This document shows positions 9,256 through 17,917 of a DNA stretch of 64,000 nt, in pieces. The position numbers and the translations under genes are program-made. Origin of the DNA: Paenibacillus_E allorhizoplanae. Lineage in GTDB: Bacteria; Bacillota; Bacilli; Paenibacillales; NBRC-103111. The DNA lies in contig NZ_CAKMMW010000017.1 in assembly GCF_927798215.1 (NCBI RefSeq), positions 62,001-126,000 of the forward strand. The letters are read 5' to 3'. The notes below the pieces were generated by a model that saw only the letters and a list, made by a program, of their open reading frames with translations, made no database searches and was not told the DNA's origin. Each line of letters opens with the position of its first letter. Within the stretch, counting starts at the first letter, position 1.

Positions 9256-9675
9256 TCATATTCCCAGCATTGGAAGATGCTTTCTAGTATGGTAAGTGAG
9301 AGACGATGAAATGCATTGTTTTAACTCGTCGACAGGTATTTCATCGTTTTCATCAAACACAATCGCCCGATTACCTTCAAATTTGAACTTATCTCTAAAA
9401 AGTTCCTTGAATGTGTCGACCAACATGGTATTACAGTTAAAATACATAGCATACTGATGCGGGCTAGATTTTTTCCAGTCTATTCTGATTGTGCTTCCAT
9501 TTTTTGCTAGGTAACTAGGCTCACCCCATTTTAGTGTCTCTTCCACGGTATCAACGCCTTCTGTCTCCGTTGCAGTATCCAGAATTAATTCGCGAAGAAA
9601 CCACATTTGTTGCTGAATATGTTCGGGGTAATGCTCGAATACAGCTGCTACCTTCGTGTTTTCAATCGCTCCCAT
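9256..9675 (-). CDS. DUF1801 domain protein
   Basis: 139 aa. The segments VEETLKWGEPSYLAKNGSTI, YAMYFNCNTMLVDTF and ENRAIVF-like GNRAIVFDENDEIP match the DUF1801 (YdhG-like) fold, whose biochemical role is unknown. The start at 9675 has AAAGGAG 9-10 nt upstream; a longer frame to 9750 lacks this. It follows the GyrI-like and WYL-regulator genes on the same strand at short distance and may be cotranscribed with them. No membrane segment or signal peptide is seen. Confidence 0.8.
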   Translation of the reverse strand: MGAIENTKVAAVFEHYPEHIQQQMWFLRELILDTATETEGVDTVEETLKWGEPSYLAKNGSTIRIDWKKSSPHQYAMYFNCNTMLVDTFKELFRDKFKFEGNRAIVFDENDEIPVDELKQCISSSLTYHTRKHLPMLGI

Positions 9676-9798
9676 ATTGATCACTCCTTTCCTTATTTGT
9701 AAAGCCTCCGAATCCAAGCTTATGTTAGTTCGAAGGCTTTGTCGTTGCAAGCTGGAATATCCGTTTCACTTCATATTTTTTCGAGTGACGGTAACAGG

Positions 9799-10353
9799 CT
9801 ATTGGCGTATCGCAATATAAATTTCAGCTTGCCCGTCGTTCGGATCGATATGTTGGCTATAATACTCAAAATCACCTGTGAAAGCTCGATCATTGCCGGA
9901 TTGTCGCGACCATTGCCAAATATCGCCCCAAGCTCGCTGCACCATCTCTATAATCGGTCCCCGCTCTGTAACGAATACGGCGTATTTCGCAGCAGGAACT
10001 GTGAACGTCGAAACGGATTCTGGATATTGATCTTGCAATTCTTCCCGAACGTTTCCGCCAACCATTAATTCATACCGTCCGGCATCGCCCTGTTCGTAGT
10101 TGAAATAACAGCTATATTGACCATGTTGCTTAACATACGCGGCCAGTTGACCGCCAATATCGTCTAAGTAGTATTGTTCAAAGAGCTTGCCGATTTTGCC
10201 TTTATCGCTGAATTCGGCTTCATTTGTTGTGACAACACTAATTCCGGCTAGCGTGAAAGAGGGAAGTTCCTCTATACGTGCAGGCTCAATTGGTTTGCGG
10301 GTAGCTGGATCTATCGACAGCGAGTGTTTCAATCCAGATTGGTCTTGTTTCAT
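9799..10353 (-). CDS. GyrI-like / AraC effector-binding domain protein
   Basis: 184 aa protein without a DNA-binding domain. The pattern LPSFTLAGISVVTTNEAE, GQLAAYVKQHG, YELMVGGNV, TVPAAKYAVFVTERGPIIEMVQRAWGDIW, ending with EIYIAIRQ, is typical of GyrI-like small-molecule-binding domains, which bind hydrophobic or toxic compounds. ATG at 10353, with a GTG at 10356 as an equal alternative; AAGGAG lies upstream. It follows the WYL-type regulator by 64 nt, so it may act as a ligand sensor or sequestering partner; this is inference. Confidence 0.82.
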   Translation of the reverse strand: MKQDQSGLKHSLSIDPATRKPIEPARIEELPSFTLAGISVVTTNEAEFSDKGKIGKLFEQYYLDDIGGQLAAYVKQHGQYSCYFNYEQGDAGRYELMVGGNVREELQDQYPESVSTFTVPAAKYAVFVTERGPIIEMVQRAWGDIWQWSRQSGNDRAFTGDFEYYSQHIDPNDGQAEIYIAIRQ

Positions 10354-10417
10354 CACTAATCATTCTCCTTTAATTGGAATGAGTTTAGTATAAAACAACA
10401 AACCTGACATCTTTCTG

Positions 10418-11371
10418 TCAAGTTGATATAGCTCTGCTATATATTTTCGCAACTTGCTCTGCACGACTAGCGATAATATCCCGCAGATGGGGTGGCTCAA
10501 GTACCTCTGCATGGTGACCCAAGCCGAGAATGAATCTATACAACCAATCATCTTCCGGGTATGCCTTCTTTACTTGCCAACTGCCATCTTCAGCCGGCAC
10601 AAGCCCTTCAATCCCAAACCATTCCTCCGCCAAATGACGAGAGTCAGCATGGAAACGCAAGACGATCTCTGTTACCTGGGACGGCTCGCATGGGTTTTGG
10701 CCTGTGTCACGTTCTTGTATCGGAAGCTCTCGGCGAATGAATATTCTTCCCAGGTCTATCTCCAGCTCCTTCATTCTCTTTAGCTTGAACAGCCGAAACT
10801 GCTCTTTCTCCAGGCAGTAGGCTTGCAGGTACCACTGTCTCCCTTTTAAGATGAGTATGTATGGCTCTACAGTACGATATGTTATTTCACCTTCGGCATT
10901 GGAATAGATAAATCTAGCTATTAGACACTTATCTACGGCTTCCTTTAGTAGCTGAAGTTTAGGTCGCAGCCTTTCATTGCCGTCCCAAGGCGAGTAGTCA
11001 ATCAACACACTGTTCGTCTTATGTTGGAAATCTTCGGAGTATGCGGGCGGGACAACGCTATGGATTTTCTCCAATAACCGCAGTTGATGCTCGTTGCCGT
11101 ATGAGGTTGAGATGCTGCGTAGCGCGGTAACGATGTCTGCCAGCTCATCGTTGGTAAGTACATTATGATCCAAGCGGTAACCTTCCATCAATCCAATGCC
11201 ACCATTCGTTCCCTGATAGGTGACGATGGGGATGCCAGCCCCATTAATGACTTCAATATCTCGATATATCGTTCGTACGGATACCTCGAACCGCTCCGCG
11301 AGCTCCTTGGCTTGCACCAATCGGCGGTTCAGAAGCAGAATAATTATGGATAAGAGTCTTTCCAGCTTCAC
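10418..11371 (-). CDS. HTH-WYL (YafY-type) transcriptional regulator
   Basis: 317 aa. The N-terminus is a DeoR-like winged helix (LERLLSIIILLLNRRLVQAK, then ELAERFEVSVRTIYRDIEVI); the middle holds the WYL domain (EPYILILKGRQWYLQAYCLEKEQFRLFKLKRM), and a WCX-like C-terminal extension ends the protein. WYL regulators sense a ligand, often a nucleic-acid-related one, and many control stress or defence genes. The GTG at 11371 is preferred because GGGGG sits 8 nt upstream; the frame stays open to 11416. Likely first gene of a small operon with the GyrI-like and DUF1801 genes. Confidence 0.88.
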   Translation of the reverse strand: MKLERLLSIIILLLNRRLVQAKELAERFEVSVRTIYRDIEVINGAGIPIVTYQGTNGGIGLMEGYRLDHNVLTNDELADIVTALRSISTSYGNEHQLRLLEKIHSVVPPAYSEDFQHKTNSVLIDYSPWDGNERLRPKLQLLKEAVDKCLIARFIYSNAEGEITYRTVEPYILILKGRQWYLQAYCLEKEQFRLFKLKRMKELEIDLGRIFIRRELPIQERDTGQNPCEPSQVTEIVLRFHADSRHLAEEWFGIEGLVPAEDGSWQVKKAYPEDDWLYRFILGLGHHAEVLEPPHLRDIIASRAEQVAKIYSRAIST

Positions 11372-11484
11372 AGTATGTACCCCCATCACAAAAAATATGC
11401 AAAAAACTTGTTTCAATCGTATTGTCTCATAGGAACATACCCCTGTGAATGATTATCTACGTTGCACTACCTCCGAAGCATCGC

Positions 11485-11517
11485 AAAAAGGCGTACAGTG
11501 ATATCACACTGTACGCC
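11485..11517 (-). terminator. Rho-independent terminator after the sulfurtransferase gene
   Basis: Stem GGCGTACAGT / ACTGTACGCC with an 8-nt loop, followed in the minus direction by T5. It lies 30 nt past the stop codon. Confidence 0.88.
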
Positions 11518-11546
11518 AATCTCCCGTCCCGCGCGGTCTTTTCGTG

Positions 11547-12398
11547 CTATTCCTCTTCACCCGTGGCAATCGGGTTATCTGCCCACGAAATCCAGTCGCT
11601 CCAGCTTCCGCTGTAGAGCTTCACGTTGTCGAAGCCCGCTTCACTAAGTCCCAGCACGTTCGGGCACGCTGTCACGCCCGAGCCGCAATAGACGATGATT
11701 TCATCAGCATCACGCAGCGCGGCGAAGTGCTGTTCCTGCTCCGCGGCTGACAACCAAGCGCCGTTCTCGCCGAGAACGCCTTTCCAGAAGAAGTTGCGCG
11801 CGCCTGGGATGTGGCCAGCCACCGCATCGATCGGCTCTTCCAAGCCGAGGTAGCGGCGCTCCTCGCGCGAATCAACCAGCACGGTGCCTGGGCGGCCGAG
11901 CTTGTCCTTCACTTCATCCATGCTCGCCAGCATGGAGCGGAGCACCTTCGGTGAGAAGGTGCGCGGGAATACCGCAGGCACTTCAGCCGTGACCGGGTAC
12001 CCCGCGGATTTCCATACGGTGTACCCTTGATCCAATACGTATACCTCGGAGTGGCCGAGGAATTTCAGCATCCACCACAAACGGGATGCCATAGCTCCGC
12101 CTTGATCGTCGTAAGCAACGACGGTCTTCGTGCCGTCAATGCCGAGACTGCCGACGAGGATCGAGAATGCACCAAGATCCGGAAGCGGATGGCGTCCGCC
12201 GTGTGCCATAAGGGCACCGGATAGATCCTTCTCCAAGTCGACATACACCGCTCCCTCAATATGATCCTGCTCATACTGTTCACGGCCTGATTCAGGCTTA
12301 CCAAGTGCAAAACGACAATCCGCGATGACGATATTCGCATCCCCCAATTGCCCAAGCAACCACGACTGACTTACGATATTTTCCACGGTTTCTGCCAC
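11547..12398 (-). CDS. sseA: Sulfurtransferase (thiosulfate / 3-mercaptopyruvate type)
   Basis: 283 aa tandem-rhodanese protein. The first, inactive domain contains IVIADCRFALGKPESGR; the second holds VLVDSREERRYLGLEEPID and the active-site loop YCGSGVTAC with the catalytic Cys. CGSGVTA is the loop usual for mercaptopyruvate sulfurtransferases, whereas thiosulfate enzymes more often have CRKGVTA. It is expected in the cytosol, moving sulfur from mercaptopyruvate to thiols or cyanide. GTG at 12398 is the longest start; GTG at 12386, with AAGGTGG 8 nt upstream, is an equally good choice. It lies 16 nt after the GNAT gene and probably shares its transcript. Confidence 0.88.
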   Translation of the reverse strand: MAETVENIVSQSWLLGQLGDANIVIADCRFALGKPESGREQYEQDHIEGAVYVDLEKDLSGALMAHGGRHPLPDLGAFSILVGSLGIDGTKTVVAYDDQGGAMASRLWWMLKFLGHSEVYVLDQGYTVWKSAGYPVTAEVPAVFPRTFSPKVLRSMLASMDEVKDKLGRPGTVLVDSREERRYLGLEEPIDAVAGHIPGARNFFWKGVLGENGAWLSAAEQEQHFAALRDADEIIVYCGSGVTACPNVLGLSEAGFDNVKLYSGSWSDWISWADNPIATGEEE

Positions 12399-12414
12399 CT
12401 TCCCCTACCTACAG

Positions 12415-12888
12415 TTAATCTCCCATCCCACTTGTGGGATTAGCGGAGTACGATTGCCAATTACTTCGATCTCCACCCATTTTATCGTAAAAAGCTTGCG
12501 CGCGTAAGTTATCTGGCGCAGTTGTCCACGTTAAATTTGCATAACCGTGTCTGGCTGAGTACCCTTTGCAAGCAGCGAAAAGCTTTGCCGCCGCACCCTG
12601 TCCACGCTCAGCTTCAACAACGTACAAATCGTTCATCACCGCAATTTTGGAGGCACGCAGCGTGCTAAAGGTGAAATATAACGTCGCAAAGCCGACTAAC
12701 GCCCCCTCCTCCGTTTCAGCAACAAATTGAATGCCAATTTTCTGTTCGAGCAATTCATGAATCAAAGCGTTCAGCTTCTCATCCTCCGGTTGTCGGTACT
12801 GATAGAAATCCACAATATAAGCGAGCATTAAAGTTTTGAGCTGGGGGATATCGGACATGACAGCTTCACGAATGGTCACTTGTGTCAT
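12415..12888 (-). CDS. GNAT-family N-acetyltransferase
   Basis: 157 aa single GNAT domain: IREAVMSDIPQLKTLMLAYI at the N-terminus, acceptor strand LVGFATLYFTFSTLRASKIA, then VMNDLYVVEAERGQGAAAKL with the acetyl-CoA pyrophosphate-binding signature (R-G-x-G-A/G-A), and AQAFYDKMGG near the end. The start at 12888 has GGAGG 9 nt upstream. It is the first gene of a probable pair with the sulfurtransferase. Substrate unknown. Confidence 0.85.
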   Translation of the reverse strand: MTQVTIREAVMSDIPQLKTLMLAYIVDFYQYRQPEDEKLNALIHELLEQKIGIQFVAETEEGALVGFATLYFTFSTLRASKIAVMNDLYVVEAERGQGAAAKLFAACKGYSARHGYANLTWTTAPDNLRAQAFYDKMGGDRSNWQSYSANPTSGMGD

Positions 12889-13062
12889 CACGGGTGCCCT
12901 CCTTATTGTAATTGATATAATGAAAACGTGCGTTCAGCATCGCATGTTAAAAATTTGCGGAACGACGTTCCGTATCTCTAGGTCATTGGGTAAAATAAGG
13001 GGTATTGTTAGTCTAAAATAGAACAATGGCCAAATACTGCCTATAGAAAGGTTGCCCACAAT

Positions 13063-13596
13063 ATGCCTGAACCTATTACCTTAACTTTACCTTGGCGTGT
13101 GGTTCCGCTAACGGAATCGGCTTGTCAGGAGCTGTGCACGTGGAGCTATCCGGCTCCCTACGACATATACAACTGGCCGTCCTGGGCCACGATGCTCGAC
13201 AACCAAGCCGAATTCGCTGATCCACAAATTAGGGATGAACAATATCGCGGTGTTGTGGATGAATCGGATGCCTTACAAGGGTTTGTTCAGTATTTCCCAA
13301 TCGTTGGCGTTACCCGGCTAGGCCTAGGGCTTCGTCCTGACCTTTGTGGTAAAAGCCGGGCTAGCAGCAGCGGACTCGGCACGCAATTCGTTCAACTCCT
13401 TGTGGCAGAAGCCCAACAAAGAGCCCCCGAGCAAGAAATCGACCTCGAGGTACTCGTCTGGAACGAGCGAGCTATTCGCGCCTACCAGCGTGCTGGCTTC
13501 ACGATCACGGATACATACGAGAAGTGGACGCCAACCGGAACAGCTGACTTCCACTGTATGGTCTATACAGGTCCGACTATCCTCTTAGCGCGTTAA
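13063..13596 (+). CDS. GNAT-family N-acetyltransferase
   Basis: 177 aa. The opening WRVVPLTESACQELCTWSYP, the stretch PAPYDIYNWPSW and the C-terminal LEVLVWNERAIRAYQRAGF belong to the RimJ/RimL-like GNAT group. The pyrophosphate loop reads GKSRASSSGLGTQF, longer than usual, as if two residues of an R-G-x-G loop were displaced by an insertion of small residues. Start: ATG at 13063 with AAAGG about 10 nt upstream. The 3' end overlaps the convergent pterin dehydratase gene by 12 nt, so the two mRNAs are complementary there. Substrate unknown. Confidence 0.8.
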   Translation: MPEPITLTLPWRVVPLTESACQELCTWSYPAPYDIYNWPSWATMLDNQAEFADPQIRDEQYRGVVDESDALQGFVQYFPIVGVTRLGLGLRPDLCGKSRASSSGLGTQFVQLLVAEAQQRAPEQEIDLEVLVWNERAIRAYQRAGFTITDTYEKWTPTGTADFHCMVYTGPTILLAR

Positions 13597-13884
13597 CTCC
13601 ACAAACGCCTGATCAAACTTCGCAGCAGTCGAGAAATCCAGTTCGGTCAAACCACCAGCACTCCACGAGGTCAGGCGTAACGTCACCATTTTATAATCAA
13701 TGGCGATCATGGGATGGTGGTTAACAGCCTCGGAAATTCTGGCAACGTCATTTACGAATGCGATTCCCTGCAGAAAAGAAGTAAACCGATACTTCCGTAC
13801 GATCCACTTGCTTTCCTCAGCTTCAAAGCTCCACGTTCCCAACGTGGACAACCGCTCATCCACTGTTACTCTCTCTAGCATCAT
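13585..13884 (-). CDS. Pterin-4a-carbinolamine dehydratase family protein
   Basis: About 99 aa, normal for the family. The published family motif (acidic-x3-H-H-P-x5-aromatic-x9-H/W-x8-D) is fully satisfied: E-A-V-N-H-H-P, Y five residues on, W in the third active-site position and D eight residues later. The enzyme recycles the 4a-hydroxy pterin made by aromatic amino-acid hydroxylases; no hydroxylase is nearby, so a role in another pterin or cofactor pathway is equally likely. The start at 13884 is preceded by GGTGAGA; the frame stays open to 13983 without a ribosome site. It lies just downstream of recQ on the same strand. Confidence 0.85.
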   Translation of the reverse strand: MMLERVTVDERLSTLGTWSFEAEESKWIVRKYRFTSFLQGIAFVNDVARISEAVNHHPMIAIDYKMVTLRLTSWSAGGLTELDFSTAAKFDQAFVELTR

Positions 13885-13979
13885 TCTCACCAACACCTTC
13901 CGCCTTCTCACTGCCTGCTCTCGTTCAACAAGGCCTACTGGAGATTGTGATTGGATCGCCGCATGTAATGATGGGCCCC

Positions 13980-15791
13980 TCACTCGTAATCATAGGCAAC
14001 CACGCCCATATCACTCTCACCCGCATACGTTCGAAGGAGCTCTAGGAATGGCTTCCCGTAGTTGCGGTATTTCACCTCACCGACCCCTTTGATGCGCAGC
14101 ATCGCGGCTTCCGTAGTCGGACAACTCTCACTCATCTCACGCAGCGTACTGTCGGCGAAAATAATATAAGGCGGCACCTTCTCACGCGCAGCCATTTCAC
14201 GACGCAGCAATCTCAGCTGCTCGAACAACGTATTGTCCATCGCGGCGACAGCGCGGACGGGTTGTTTGCGCACTTTTTGATTCACGGGCAGCTTGCCCTG
14301 AAGCACTTCCGCAGCAGGCTGCATCAACCGAACAACCGGATATTGACCCTCGGACAGTTGCAAGAAACCTTCCGAAATGAGCACATTGATCAATTCAGCG
14401 ATCTCTTTTTCGGGCAAATTGCTCATAATCCCGTGTGTCGGCAAGCGATCAAATCGATAGTCCATGATCTTCTTCGCCTTAGAGCCTTTAAGCACCGAAG
14501 CAACCATCGAAATCCCGAAGCGCTCGTTCATGCGACGAATACAGGAGAAGATCTTTTGCGCCTCCACCGTAATGTCGACGGTGTCTCGATCGTCCTTGCA
14601 GGAGCTGCAGTTCCCGCAGGTGTCCTTAATATTTTGCTCATCAAAATAATGTAAAATAGCATTCCGCAAACAGCGCGGCGAATAACAGTAGTCGATCATC
14701 GTTTGGAGCTTCTTGTATTCGTTCGCTTTGCGCTCAGGCGAGAGCTGGTTCTGCTCGATCAGGAACTTCTGCGTCATAATATCCTGCGCACTGAACAGCA
14801 GAATACACTCGCTCGGCTCACCATCACGCCCCGCACGGCCGGCTTCCTGGTAATAAGCTTCCATATTTTTCGGCATATTGTAGTGAATCACGTAACGGAC
14901 GTTGGATTTATCGATCCCCATCCCGAAAGCATTCGTCGCGATCATCACGCGAATATCATCGTAGAGAAACGCCTCCTGCATGTAGGAGCGCTCATCATCG
15001 GACATACCAGCATGATACTTGCCTGCGGCAAAGCCTTTTTTGCGCAACGTCTCATACAAATCTTCAACATCCTTACGCGTCGCAGCGTAAATTATGCCTG
15101 GCTGATGGGTATGTTCCTTCACATAGTTCTGTATGTAATCCCGCTTCTTCTCTCCGCGAAGAATGGTTAGCTCCAAATTGTCACGCGAGAAGCCGTTGAT
15201 GAAAATCCCTGCGGAATCCAGGTCTAGTAATCGTGCGATGTCCGCAGTGACCTCAGCAGTAGCCGTTGCTGTGAAAGCAGCCACAATCGGCCGATTCGGC
15301 AGCTGACGAATAAACGGTGCAATCGAGACGTAGCTCGGACGGAAATCATGTCCCCACTGCGAGACACAGTGTGCCTCATCAATCGCTACCAGGGGCAGAT
15401 TCAATGCGGCCATCCGGGCACGAAACCGTTCCGACTCTAGACGCTCAGGTGCAATATAAAGCAACTTATATTTGCCCTGCATAGCCCCCTGCATGCGCTG
15501 TTCCACTTCTCTAGCTTCCAACGTACTATTAATGAACGTGGCAGGAACACCAAGAGCGCCAAGCGCATCCACCTGATCCTTCATCAAAGAGATAAGAGGG
15601 GAAATGACTAATGTCACTCCCTCCATCAACAAGGCTGGCACTTGATAGCAGATCGATTTCCCGCCGCCTGTTGGCATAATCCCCAGCGTATCTTTCCCTT
15701 CAAGAAGGTTCGTAATAATATTTTTCTGGCCTTCCCGGAACTCCGGATACCCGTAAACCTGTTGTAGAACCTTTCTTGCGCCATCCAACAT
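13980..15791 (-). CDS. recQ: ATP-dependent DNA helicase RecQ
   Basis: 603 aa. Helicase core with Walker A TGGGKSICYQ near residue 42, DEAH box (AIDEAHCVSQWGHDFR) near 138, motif III TATAT, and motif VI QEAGRAGRDGEPS. A four-Cys zinc site (YCYSPRCLRN and CGNCSSC), a winged-helix RQC region and a C-terminal HRDC domain (PPYIIFADSTLREMSESCP) follow, so it is a complete RecQ that unwinds forks and recombination intermediates. The start at 15791 has AAAGGTG about 10 nt upstream; the frame is open to 15815 without one. A short hypothetical gene sits 40 nt upstream on the same strand. Confidence 0.95.
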   Translation of the reverse strand: MLDGARKVLQQVYGYPEFREGQKNIITNLLEGKDTLGIMPTGGGKSICYQVPALLMEGVTLVISPLISLMKDQVDALGALGVPATFINSTLEAREVEQRMQGAMQGKYKLLYIAPERLESERFRARMAALNLPLVAIDEAHCVSQWGHDFRPSYVSIAPFIRQLPNRPIVAAFTATATAEVTADIARLLDLDSAGIFINGFSRDNLELTILRGEKKRDYIQNYVKEHTHQPGIIYAATRKDVEDLYETLRKKGFAAGKYHAGMSDDERSYMQEAFLYDDIRVMIATNAFGMGIDKSNVRYVIHYNMPKNMEAYYQEAGRAGRDGEPSECILLFSAQDIMTQKFLIEQNQLSPERKANEYKKLQTMIDYCYSPRCLRNAILHYFDEQNIKDTCGNCSSCKDDRDTVDITVEAQKIFSCIRRMNERFGISMVASVLKGSKAKKIMDYRFDRLPTHGIMSNLPEKEIAELINVLISEGFLQLSEGQYPVVRLMQPAAEVLQGKLPVNQKVRKQPVRAVAAMDNTLFEQLRLLRREMAAREKVPPYIIFADSTLREMSESCPTTEAAMLRIKGVGEVKYRNYGKPFLELLRTYAGESDMGVVAYDYE

Positions 15792-15830
15792 AGCTTGTTT
15801 ACACCTTTCTATCATACAGTTCTGCCTGTT

Positions 15831-16124
15831 TTAGACCAAATAAATAACGGATACCAACTTCTCACCATCATGCACCTTGAGCACGTGATTACCCGCATCA
15901 TGCCTAACTGAGCCTGCTCCAACCTGCATCACAGGTGTACTGCCTAGTCCGTAGAATATATCGTCAGCCAGCGTACGCAGGCATTCTTCTTGTTCGCTTT
16001 CATCCAGCTCCTGCCAGTCTTCCGCATTCATCTCCAGCAGCTCGTAGAAACCATTCACCATTTCGATCCCTCGTACAAAATCAGTAACAATATCCTTATA
16101 TTCACGACCAAATTTAATACCCAC
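15831..16124 (-). CDS. Hypothetical protein upstream of recQ
   Basis: 97 aa, acidic in its first half (NAEDWQELDESEQEECLRTL) with a basic, beta-rich end (VLKVHDGEKLVSVIYLV). I do not recognise a family. GTG start at 16124 with GGGAG 9 nt upstream; short spacing (40 nt) to recQ suggests cotranscription. No signal peptide or membrane helix. Codon use is like its neighbours and the frame is well supplied with ordinary residues, so I take it as a real gene. Confidence 0.65.
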   Translation of the reverse strand: MGIKFGREYKDIVTDFVRGIEMVNGFYELLEMNAEDWQELDESEQEECLRTLADDIFYGLGSTPVMQVGAGSVRHDAGNHVLKVHDGEKLVSVIYLV

Positions 16125-16318
16125 TCGCGCAGTCTCCCTTCAAGAAGCATTTCATCTAGCTTCACTTTATCATATTCTAGGTAAGAATGCAGGGTTAACC
16201 CCTTTCGGCACGGATTAAAAATATCACCTTTGGCATAAACTGTGGAAATGGGCAATTTCGGAAAAAATCTGTTACTATGGAAGAAGGAATGCGCCGCTCG
16301 GAGGGTAGGAACGATCAC

Positions 16319-17917
16319 ATGTTGAAACTTCAAATTCCCAAAAATCGAATGAACTACCTCATTAAGCAAATCCCGCTTCACTTCGACGCCATCCGTCTGG
16401 AGCAAGGCTGGGAGTATTATCATAAAGGCCGCGTGACCGAGGTTGATCTCAAAGGGCTTAGTGTTCTGGCCACCGTCACAAGCAAACAAGTCCATAAGGT
16501 AGAAGTTCATTTAGAAAATTTCGCTGCGAGTACCTGCACGTGCTCCTTTGAGGGCTTCTGTCAGCATATTGGTGCTACCTTTTTTAGCCTTTACGCCGCT
16601 TATGGTCGTGCAGAGCTTGTCCTACAGCAGCTAAAGCAGCAAATCCATACACGGAAGAAGCCAGCCCGAAGTGCTGCAGCTTCCGTTATACAAGAACGCA
16701 AAGCCGCCGCACAGGCGAATGTGCCTTTGGAAGAGAGTATGCCTAGTGATTGGCATCGTTTTTTTGAAGGTAAGTTTCATGGCTTCTCCATCTCGCATCA
16801 ACATTCCATAGAAACCTTCTATGAGTCCGCCTTGGAGTCGTTGCCGCCTTATGCAGCCAATTGGCGCGATACCACACGTGAACTCTATATGTTCCACATT
16901 GTGCTGTTCATGATGCGGAAGATCGAACAGTTTTATCAAGAAACGAAGAGCTCTTACCTAAGCTACTACCATGAAAATGGATGCAAAATTTCCGCCAAAA
17001 ACTGTGAAGATAAGCTTGTTGAATACGTCGATCGGATCGATGTGAACCGCTCTTTCGTAGCTGAGCCTAAGATATGGTTATCTTCAATGAAAATGGTTGG
17101 AGAATCCGCCCTGCAAGGCAAAGACAGTCCAGTTGATTGGCTGTTCGTGTATCGTTTCATCTGGTGGAAGCTGACCGATCAACCTAGTGCACAGAAAGAG
17201 GAAATCGCACGTCTCGATGGTCTTTTGGCCAAGAAGGAACTGCTTCCGAAGAAAAAGGATACGTTACTTGCGGCTAGAGCGCATTTTGATATTATGCAGG
17301 GGCATACCGAGCAAGCCTTCGAACGGCTTGGTCAGCTTGCTCATCCACATGCGAAGGATTTCTTCCTCTATTTAAATAAATTCGCAAGCGATGGACAGTG
17401 GGACCACATGCTGGTCTGGCTGCGTTGGCTGTTCCCCTCGATAACGAATGCGAATCACGATGATTTCCGCACGTTCTGCCAATATTGGTTAGATACGACG
17501 AAGCATCTGGCAAACGATAGCGAATGGGTACAAGTGATGGAGTCCTTGCTCCCACGTTCGTATTACTATTACACCGCATATTTGCTGCAAACGAAACGGT
17601 ACCGTCAATGGGTAGATTTGCAGTTGGCGAATCGGATTTCACCCTTGAATTTATATGGAATGGAGCTCAAAGCGATCGAAGAGCACGACTCCGCGCTGCT
17701 CCTTCCGCTCTATCATCAAGCAGCCGAACGGGCTGTTCTGGAGAAAAACAGGGCTTCTTACAAGACGGCAGTCCGCCTGTTGAAGAAGCTGCACAGCATT
17801 TATAAACACATCGGCCAGGATGACCGCTGGGAGCACTATATTTACCGCTTAGCGGATAAGTTCTCGCGTTTGCGTGCTTTCCAAGAAGAGCTCAAGAAAG
17901 GAAAATGGATTCGATGA
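16319..17917 (+). CDS. ywqB: SWIM zinc-finger protein (YwqB-like)
   Basis: 532 aa. A SWIM zinc finger lies near residues 65-85: CTCSFEGFCQHIGA gives C-x-C, then C-x-H. The rest is a helical, solenoid-like region without catalytic motifs. Genes for SWIM proteins followed by a SNF2 helicase occur as ywqB-ywqA in Bacillus; the two proteins are thought to act together on DNA, but the exact role is unknown. I chose the ATG at 16319, with AGGA 8 nt upstream, rather than the upstream ATG at 16277. The end overlaps the SNF2 gene by 13 nt. Confidence 0.85.
   Translation: MLKLQIPKNRMNYLIKQIPLHFDAIRLEQGWEYYHKGRVTEVDLKGLSVLATVTSKQVHKVEVHLENFAASTCTCSFEGFCQHIGATFFSLYAAYGRAELVLQQLKQQIHTRKKPARSAAASVIQERKAAAQANVPLEESMPSDWHRFFEGKFHGFSISHQHSIETFYESALESLPPYAANWRDTTRELYMFHIVLFMMRKIEQFYQETKSSYLSYYHENGCKISAKNCEDKLVEYVDRIDVNRSFVAEPKIWLSSMKMVGESALQGKDSPVDWLFVYRFIWWKLTDQPSAQKEEIARLDGLLAKKELLPKKKDTLLAARAHFDIMQGHTEQAFERLGQLAHPHAKDFFLYLNKFASDGQWDHMLVWLRWLFPSITNANHDDFRTFCQYWLDTTKHLANDSEWVQVMESLLPRSYYYYTAYLLQTKRYRQWVDLQLANRISPLNLYGMELKAIEEHDSALLLPLYHQAAERAVLEKNRASYKTAVRLLKKLHSIYKHIGQDDRWEHYIYRLADKFSRLRAFQEELKKGKWIR

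Noticed and set aside
13585..13884. Loss of the third active-site His in the pterin dehydratase
   Set aside because: The Trp at this place is an allowed variant in the family motif, and all other positions fit.
16055..16510. Minus-strand frame of 151 codons opposite the SWIM gene start
   Set aside because: Antisense to two better supported genes; no ribosome site or recognisable domain.
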